The position numbers and the translations under genes were made by a program. Under the pieces are notes generated by a model, which made no database searches, was not told where the DNA came from, and saw only the letters and a list, made by a program, of their open reading frames with translations. A stretch of DNA of 64,000 bases from Allantophomopsis cytisporea (lineage: Eukaryota; Ascomycota; Leotiomycetes; Phacidiales; Phacidiaceae), in contig CP103036.1 of NCBI GenBank assembly GCA_024752435.1, positions 124,001-188,000 of the forward strand, given 5' to 3'. Position 1 is the first letter of the stretch. The number at the start of each line of letters is the position of its first letter. Below, one piece after another: positions 56,941-64,000 of the stretch.

Positions 56941-57892
56941 ATTGCGTGCGGGAGGATGCTTTAGTTTTGGAGTTCTATGTAGGAAATCGTAGGTTGTGGG
57001 TGGAGATGTGATTGTTGTGTCCGGTGTTTGTTGACTCTATGTCTGATTGTGACTTGCCTTGAACGACTGTAAGGACACCATTGGTGTCAACAAAAGGCAT
57101 CTCGACATATTTATCCTTCAAGGAGGAAGGGGGACTTTAGCGTCTGTCGGAAGGGTGCTGTAGGATACTTGCATTGATCAGTCAACACCTTACCTATCAT
57201 CTTAGAGTACATACATACATATGTACGATTTCGCTCGCTCATTTCTGCACAATTGCACCGTCGGACACTATCATTTCTTTCAGTCCATAAGGGAATATTT
57301 ACTATCATCTTCGATTCAGGATAAGCTCATGAGCAGTGTGAAGGTCAATATGTAGGTAGATTGGAGGAGTGAAGCCTCAACTCCGTCCCGAGCGTAGTCA
57401 TCTCGACGGTCAAGTGAAAGGGCTACTCTCGCTACCCCACGCCCTTTCGATGGTTAATGTCTTTGATGCTCAAGGACATCAAGAATACCATTATATGATC
57501 TTCGCATCTCTTGTTTCCTATGAAGCTGTTGATATGTGATTGATAACTCCATATGTTTAGGAGACTTGCCTTGAGCAACAGAGACAATGAGTACGCGCCT
57601 GACATAACGATGGGATGGACACCGCGAGGTGGTTATCTTATCCTCTTACATCCGAGAACTCAAAACTATATACTAAAGAGGCTTAGCCTATACTGTGCGC
57701 ACAGATCAGCACCAGGAAGCCGGTGGTCGTGCTAGGTAAACTAATATTATGTTGTGAGGGAGCATATCTGAATTACATATGTTCTACTGCGTATCCAATC
57801 TACTCTATCATATCGCGGCTCTCTTCTTCAAATATCACAAAGCACCTTGCTCTACATAACCTGACATCGTTCATACATATACACGCTTCAAA
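56941..57892. other. Intergenic region between divergent genes
   Basis: About 950 bp between the minus-strand FAD monooxygenase and the plus-strand chaperone gene, so it should contain both promoters. A run of ACATACATACAT-like sequence lies near 57209-57222. No gene recognised. Confidence 0.5.
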
Positions 57893-58554
57893 ATGTCGAT
57901 TCCATTCTCATCCCTTCAAACCCCACCTGTCCCAGACCTCTCCAATCTCGACATATCTCCACTGAACGATCCAATCCCATCGCCCTTCCCAGCAACCAGC
58001 AAGTCGATCTCCGCAACAATCCACTCGATTCCAACCACCATAACCTCCCTCACCTTCGCCGACAAGATCCTCTTCACCATCTCACAAAATGGCAAGTTAG
58101 CCCAATGGGTACGTCCAGCATCTCCAAATCCTTCTCAATCCCCACCTACCCAAAATCATAATCAAGCTCTCTAAGACAAAGCTCTTCACATAATCTACCT
58201 CTACACACCCTAGATTCATACAAAAGCTAAACTCCTCAGATCCAAGTCCCTCTCTCCACAACGCCCGAAACCCAATTTAGCACCGCCCTCCCAACCGACG
58301 ATCTACTACCAGCAACACACATCAGCCCGAGGACGATGCTAGGCGGCGGGGGCGATGAGAGGGAGGGCGTGGGTCATTTCCTAGCGACGCAGATTGCCAA
58401 TCTCGTGCAGGTGCGCGATCCGGATGAGAGGCGGACAGTGGTGTGTGGGTTTGGGCTGGAAAAGGATATGGTGAAGGTTTTGTTGGGTGGAGAGAGGGAT
58501 GGAGGGAGAGTGGAGTTCTTCGATTTGATGGATGCTGTTAGGAATGTTCTTTGA
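57893..58554 (+). CDS. Proteasome assembly chaperone 3-like protein
   Basis: Two exons (57893-58108 and 58240-58554; 131-nt intron) give 176 aa. After a Pro/Ser-rich N-terminus the core reads TITSLTFADKILFTISQNGKLAQW, joined to IQVPLSTTPE. Then come an MLGGGGDEREGVGHFLATQIANLV block and VVCGFGLEK. This matches the PSMG3/POC3 family (yeast Irc25), which pairs with PSMG4/Poc4 to help assemble the 20S alpha ring. The family is short and poorly conserved, so recognition rests on the LLGG-type and G-LGLEK-type blocks. Confidence 0.75.
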
Positions 58555-58730
58555 GAGGGGTTGATTGAGAATTGGGTCTGAAGATTTAGGGCTAGCTGCG
58601 GACTTTGCACGATGAAAGGAAAGTGAATTTGGGATTGGGGATTGAGAGGTACAAATACGCCCTGGAATTCGAGGCCATGTTGAATTGGTATTGGAAGGCT
58701 ATGCTATGGGTCTTAACTACGATGCTACAA

Positions 58731-60259
58731 TTAAGCTACGACTACTGCCGACGGTGCCTGGTCTCGAGCTTGCAACTTCAACTTTGCCTCTCTAGCTTCG
58801 AGTTGGAAGCGGAGCTGGCACCACTTTTGATTCTGGTCAGTATAAGAGCCGAGTAGGAAGGAGGACGCGAACTCACATCGCCACAAGAGATTGGCTCATA
58901 ACGTGGAGGATTCTCTACAGAGGTGCAAGTAGGCACAACGCCCTCGACACAGTTGAAATTCAAGCCTGCAGAAAGGAAGGTGATTAGTTTCAAATCAAGT
59001 CTTGGGATGGATGTTTGACATACCGAAGAAGAATGGCATTGAGACTCTCTCGACTTGGGCACGGTTATACACCCTGTGTACTGTCGATTTGAAAGTATCA
59101 TTACTAAGTCTCATCATGAAATCGCCAATGTTGACAACGAAAGTGCCCTCCTGAGGCTTCGCCTTGATCCATTGACCATCCTTATTCAGCACCTGCAACC
59201 CTCCAACCATATCCTGCCACAGGAGTGTGAAGAGCTGCAAGTCAGTATGACTGCCCAAGCCAACCGCATTATCTTCCTTCTCCTGCTCAGTAGTCACAGG
59301 ATAGTAATTAAAGACACCGTCGGCACCGGGATATGTGGTTCTGCTATCGAAATAGTTCTCGGGGAGATCGAGTGCCAGAGAGAAGGCCTGAACCAGTTTG
59401 CGTGCAAGGCTTAGGCATGATGCCCAGTAGAGCAATACTTCCTCCTTGAAGCCTGGTAGGTGTGAAGTGCCCTCCCAAACGAACTCCTCGCCTCGGATAT
59501 ATGGCTTCACCTCTTCTGGCACGGCGGCTGGGTCTTTTGGGTCTGGGTCGTATTGTGGGGCGTAGCGCCAGCCCATAGTCTGAGGGTGTTAGTTATTAGT
59601 ATAGAGCTCATGACTATAGAGATCACGACTATTTGGATATGAAGGAAGTTGTAGTAGATTGACGATCATGATATTTTGATAGTTTGTTGACTGAGTATGA
59701 AGAGTGAAATATGTCAAACCTACCTCTTTGACATCTATACTCTCACTCGGACTAATATTCGAACTTCGCGGCCCCTTCCATCCATTGAAGTACTTGGACC
59801 TTGTTATGTCAATCTTCTGCTTCTCCTCGGCGGGCTGCTTAAAGAATCTACATTCCCACTCCATCAGTATCATCTACACAAAACGCCAATTCCAATACCT
59901 CATCTCTACATCCCCTTCCAACCTCCAACGCCAACGGCCAAAACGTCATAATGAAAATAAATAATAAAAAAGATAAAAAAAACCTACGACAAAAGCTGCT
60001 TTCTAGCATTCTGAATCACCTCCTCCTCGATCCCATGATTCTTGATATAGAAAAAGCCCGTATTGACACCCGCCGCACGAATCTCCGCAGCCACAGCCTT
60101 GCGATCATCCGCCTTGTCAGAGAAGAGGCGCGCCAGATCGATGATGGGGATTTCCTCATCGGTGCAGTCGCGCGGCGGCGTATTGAGGACGTCACGGAAG
60201 ACGGGGCCGTAGGCCGTACGCAGCTCGAGCTTGGAGGTTGCGGGGGTTGCAGAGGGCAT
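58731..60259 (-). CDS. Isopenicillin-N-synthase-like 2OG/Fe(II) dioxygenase
   Basis: Five exons (60259-59988, 59847-59724, 59579-59024, 58965-58877, 58832-58731) close to 380 aa. The N-terminal DIOX_N part has EIPIIDLARLF and AGFFYIKNHGI-like sequence (NTGFFYIKNHGIEEE). The DSBH core supplies the iron ligands HTDLQLFT (His and Asp) and the later His in KSTVHRVYNR, with the 2OG-binding Arg in RVSMPFFFG. Such enzymes hydroxylate or oxidatively cyclise small molecules, often in secondary metabolism. Oddity: a separate final exon adds a Gln/Lys/Glu-rich helix after the normal end. It is convergent with the PSMG3-like gene, 176 bp away. The exact end of exon 1 next to a poly-A run may be off by a base. 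Confidence 0.9.
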
Positions 60260-61478
60260 ATTGACGAGATGGCTTTGTGCGGGGATGATTCTATGACGGG
60301 GATAAGGAGATCTGGAGATTGAAGGGGAGAGATTGGATCTTGTACATTCAAGTGCTCTTATATGGAGAGCGGATTGTCTAGTGATGAGTATTTACCGTTT
60401 GGTTCGTTGATGGTTGATTACACACCTACTGCTGATAGCTGTTGCACCGTCGCATCGCTATTTGGACCCCGCAACACCCGTGATAGGGCGGCCGCTGCCG
60501 ATTCTCAGGAGCTAATGTGCTTCTGTGCTCCAGTCTGTGAGTCTGAATTGCTGTATTGGCACCCGCTACTTACATGACATGATTGAGATGAAGATTCGAT
60601 CAAAGCGGAGCGTACATTCCACGATCCAGTCTCCACTTGATTTCCTCGTATCGACAATGCCTTGGAAGGTTGGGATGTTTATGTACGTATGGATAGCTCA
60701 TCTGTATATCTATCGCGACTAATCAATCTCATGGAATTGTATGCTCTTCGCCCGCTTATTTACTCGTCGTTGTAAAGGCTGCCACCCTCGCGCTTGTCCT
60801 CTCACCCAGCATACAGTCCTTGGGATGGACATGATACTCCCCCCGAGTCCATCATGCATAAAAGACAAGGAAAAATGCATGTCGGTCATCGCCGCAGACC
60901 GCTTAGAGGTACCGAGTGAATATTGTGTACGAGAAAGGAAGGTTGATTGACATCTAGACTCAATAGAAAGAGCAGCAAGTGTGAGAGGGGAGAGCGTGAT
61001 AGTGAATGGGAGCGCCATGGCATTGGATTGATTTCCCGTTATTGCATCTTATCGCCTAGGATTGTGCGCTCTATCCTGGCTCCTTGAGGTGGACTGACCA
61101 TTCTGTGATCAGAGTGTTGGTGGGTACTTGACCAGTCGTTGTTGTTCGCCAGATGAAAGACCCTCGAAACGAAGACCCTCAAGGCTTGAACACACCAATC
61201 TACTGTACTGTGTCCGCCGGTCTACTTTATTCTTTCTACCCTACCTCCATTGTACGCACAGAGTACACACTTTCAGCACAGTTCTGCGGCTCTCCACTCT
61301 CCAACGTTGTAAGTTTGCTGGGTGCCAATCTAGCTGGGAAGGTTTGGGATGGTTTATACTTTACCACTGAATAGGATAGGTTTGAGAATCTTATCAGTTT
61401 CATTTCATATAGATACCTAGGTACTCGGAACCTCTGGCGGACGCCAAGTTGCCAAGTGCTCTTTATCTATTCCATATC
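60260..61478. other. Intergenic region, one doubtful ORF
   Basis: About 1.2 kb. A minus-strand ATG frame at 60719-61018 (99 codons) begins with a moderately hydrophobic leader (LPFTITLSPLTLAALS) that could be a signal peptide, but it has no domain or splice support. The left part is the promoter of the dioxygenase gene. Nothing else seen. Confidence 0.4.
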
Positions 61479-61862
61479 TCATCCAACACCATTAATCGTC
61501 TCTCTCCCACTCTCGCCTCCCGATTCATCCTCATAACCCATTGGCTCTAGAACAGAAAGAAAATCAGCATTATCAGACGGCGACTCAGCTTGATCGGGTT
61601 CGCCGCACCACCATTCTGGAAGGTTGTATACCCACCGAGCTGCTGTGATAGGTAGATTCGCTCTGCAAATCTCTGTGATAAACTCCAGAACCCCAGGAGC
61701 CTCGCCACTGGAATACCTTAAAATGCCTGTCATGTTGGACATGATAAGCACACTGTGGTCACGGGCAATCTAAAAAATAAATACAAATGGAAGCCTTCCT
61801 CTCCAAATCTCCCCTCCCTTTCACTCGTGATTACGAATTACTTGCGTGTGTCGCCGGAACAT
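61479..61862 (-). CDS. Small orphan protein, 103 aa, divergent from the permease
   Basis: Exon 1 (61862-61842, seven codons, MFRRHTQ) and exon 2 (61769-61479) join in phase 0 through a 72-nt intron with GTAATT donor and a TTTTTTAG acceptor, giving 103 aa. The protein contains IARDHSVLIMSNMTGIL, VLEFITEICRANLPITAARW and a tryptophan pair in LPEWWCGEP, then a Ser/Glu/Gly-rich acidic end. I do not recognise it. The coherent splice and compact globular composition make a real gene likely, but a longer 5' part is possible. Confidence 0.5.
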
Positions 61863-61947
61863 TGAGTAGGTGTTTTTGAAGACTTCAGTATACTTGTCTA
61901 CTCAATCCGCCTTCATCTTTGCAGTTTTTCTCCGGTACACCTACAAT
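61863..61947. promoter_or_regulatory. Compact divergent promoter of the orphan and the permease
   Basis: Only 85 bp separate the start codons of the 103-aa gene (minus) and the permease (plus). Unless transcription starts inside one of the genes, their 5' leaders must overlap. Confidence 0.45.
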
Positions 61948-63817
61948 ATGTCGGGTCTATTCCGTCGCTTCAAGGAAGGGATTCCCACGCCTCACCTCCA
62001 GGCAAAGGGAGCTGTTGATGTGCATGGAAAGGAGATGTGGTTGGATAATGACGATATTCGGCCTTTGAAGCTTGCAGATCGAACCTGGACTCATTGGACC
62101 TACCTAACCTTTTGGTTTTCTGCTGTAGCAACAGTATCCAATTGGTACGCCGGTAGTTCTGCCCAGGCCCTTGGTCTCAGCATGTGGGAATCTATTGGTT
62201 GTTCTTTCGCTGGTCAGATTCTCATCGCCATTGTTATTGTCTTCAATGGACGTGCTGGTGCAAAATACCATATCGGTAAGAAATGCCAAAAATCGCAGGT
62301 CTAAGGATTATGGCTGATGATATCAGGATACCCAATTCTCAACAGAGCTTCCTTCGGTGTTTTCGGTGCCTGGTGGCCAACATTCAACAGAGCAGTCATG
62401 GCAATTGTGTGGAACGGTGTCAATGCCGTCCAGGGAGGTCAATGTATTTATACCATGCTGCACGCGCTGACCCCACACATCGCCAATATCCCGAACATCA
62501 TGGGCGATGGTTCCGCATTGGATTCCGGTGGATTGATAGGATTTGTGGTCTTCTGGATCCTCACTTGCTGCTTCCTCATCATTCCCGTTCCTAAGATGCG
62601 CAGTCTCGTCTACATCAAGCTCGGTGTATTCTGTGTTTCCGCCATCGCCATGCTCGCATGGACACTCACCAAGGCAGGCGGCATTGGTGCTGTCGCAAGT
62701 CAGCCCGGCACAGCCAAGGGTAGCAAGAAGGCCTGGCTGATTGTTCGTTTCCTGTTGTTGGGAATGGCCAACTGTGCTACGTTCGCCAGTAATGCAGCTG
62801 ATTTCCAGCGTTATGCCAAAAGACCAAATGATGTCTTGCTCGGGAACCTCGTTGGCTTCCCGCTCTCCAGTAAGTTCCGTGATATCATGAGATAGAACCT
62901 TGACTAACGTACTCCAGACTTCATCGTCGCCGTCGTAGGAAACCTTGTTGGTGCATCCAGCACTCTTGTCTTCGGCGAGTTGATCTGGAACCCCCTGACC
63001 TATCTGGACAGGCTGCAGACGTCCGAATACACAGCCGGAAACCGCGCAGGCTGTTTCTTCATTGCCGGTTGCTTCGTATACTCGGCCATTTTCTCCTCCA
63101 TCTTCGAGAATTCCCTGCCAGCCGGAAACGATATCGCAGCGCTCTTCCCGAAATACTTGTCCGTCCGCAAGGGCTTTTTTGTCTGCGCCGTCATCTCTTT
63201 CGCTATCAACCCTTGGTATCTGCTCGGTTCCGCTAGCATCTTCATCTCGTTCCTCAGCTCCTATCAGATCTTCTTGAGCGCCATTACCGGCGTGCTGCTG
63301 TGCCACTACTATATCATTACCAGAGGACATCTCGAGATCGATGACCTCTACACTGCCGACAAGAGCGGAGTCTACCATTACATCGGAGGCTGGAACTGGC
63401 GCGCCTATGCTGCTTACAGTTCGTTCCCCCCCGCCCCCCCACCCCCCCTTCTCCAATCCCATATCCCAGACATCTGACTAACTTTCTGCAGTAATCGGCA
63501 TCATCCCCAACTTCGCCGGCTTCCTAGGCAACATGGGCGTGCACGTACACGCCTCAACAACCAAGGCCTACTACTTCGCCTACCCCATCGGCTTGTTCCT
63601 GTCGTTCATGTCGTACTGGCTCTTCAATCACATCTCGCCGCCGCCTGTGCGCTTCCCGCTCAGTGAGTGGCACGAGCCTGCTGATTATTTCCGGCCTGAG
63701 GAGAGGGGTGTTGTTGATGGCCAAGATGTGGAAGAGATCGGCAGGGTTGAATCTGGTGAGGAGGCCGTTGAGAAGGGGGGGATTAGGGTTGGGGAGAATA
63801 AGACTTCGTATTCTTGA
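61948..63817 (+). CDS. NCS1-family nucleobase permease (uracil/allantoin/uridine type)
   Basis: Four exons (61948-62275, 62327-62869, 62918-63418, 63492-63817) give 565 aa, the usual size for Fur4/Dal4/Fui1-type carriers. Landmarks are WLDNDDIRPLKLADRTW, FWFSAVATVSNWYAGSSAQALGLS, ASFGVFGAWWPTFNRAVMAIVWNGV, NCATFASNAADFQRYAKRPND, LGASSTLVFG-like sequence and GWNWRAYAAYIIGIIPNFAGFLG in place of the usual block. About 12 TM helices are visible. NCS1 carriers are proton symporters for uracil, uridine, allantoin, cytosine or related compounds. The sequence looks nearer to the Fur branch, but the substrate is open. The third intron begins with a C-rich tract (63425-63450). The start MSGLFRRFKEG follows the divergent promoter directly. 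Confidence 0.94.
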
Positions 63818-64000
63818 GATTAGTTGAAATGGGATTCTTTCGGAGCGAGATAACTATAGTGCATTACGTGAAATGGGCTTTGATGAAATGAGGCGGTGTT
63901 GATCATTGACTAAATCATCCGCCAGTTTCTCCTTAATGCCTACAGGGTCGGACGTGTAGCTTCATGACTATCATCCCCAAGACTTGATATAATCAAGCCT

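Noticed and set aside
62323..63462. 379-codon minus-strand ORF
   Set aside because: It lies antisense over three permease exons and their introns; its acidic composition reflects the hydrophobic sense codons.

Overview
The window looks like nuclear DNA of a filamentous ascomycete (Pezizomycotina, possibly Leotiomycetes; the class is a guess). Most genes are split by introns of about 45-80 nt with GT..AG ends. The gene set is fungal (MAK16, MSS1, SEC22, GYP7-type TBC, MSO1, glucosidase I, ELP5, SNRNP27, PSMG3-like), and two genes encode fungal NLR/STAND proteins. No rRNA, tRNA, CRISPR array or intact transposon was recognised. The multi-exon models were built by hand from splice sites and reading phase; most close to an exact multiple of three.

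Left part (1-23 kb) is accessory. It holds a secreted GH30-type glycosidase, a tail-anchored-like protein of unknown function that converges on an NB-ARC/TPR NLR, a group of small minus-strand genes in AT-rich DNA (a 155-aa orphan, a CmcJ/CTB9-like 2OG-oxygenase-family protein and an unresolved multi-exon gene), and an intronless bacterial-type luciferase-like monooxygenase. It ends with a second NLR of PNP_UDP-NB-ARC-TPR architecture whose TPR units are almost identical at DNA level. Long gene-poor AT-rich stretches separate them.

Middle part (23-50 kb) is conserved housekeeping DNA: a 1757-aa sacsin/HATPase-like protein, a Rab-GAP, an Mso1-like Sec1-binding protein, MAK16 and MSS1 on a shared divergent promoter, a small GRGGYN-repeat protein, ER glucosidase I, a tri-snRNP 27-kDa protein, ELP5, a zinc-cluster protein of unknown role, and the R-SNARE SEC22. 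Several act in the secretory pathway, but nothing shows this is more than coincidence.

Right part (50-64 kb) mixes a GT8-like Golgi glycosyltransferase, a four-TM orphan, an intronless TetX-like FAD monooxygenase, a proteasome assembly chaperone 3 homologue, an isopenicillin-N-synthase-like dioxygenase, and an NCS1 uracil/allantoin-type permease divergent from a 103-aa orphan. The best candidates for undescribed biology are the NLR/TM-protein pair at 4-9.7 kb and the repeat-amplified NLR at 19-23 kb.
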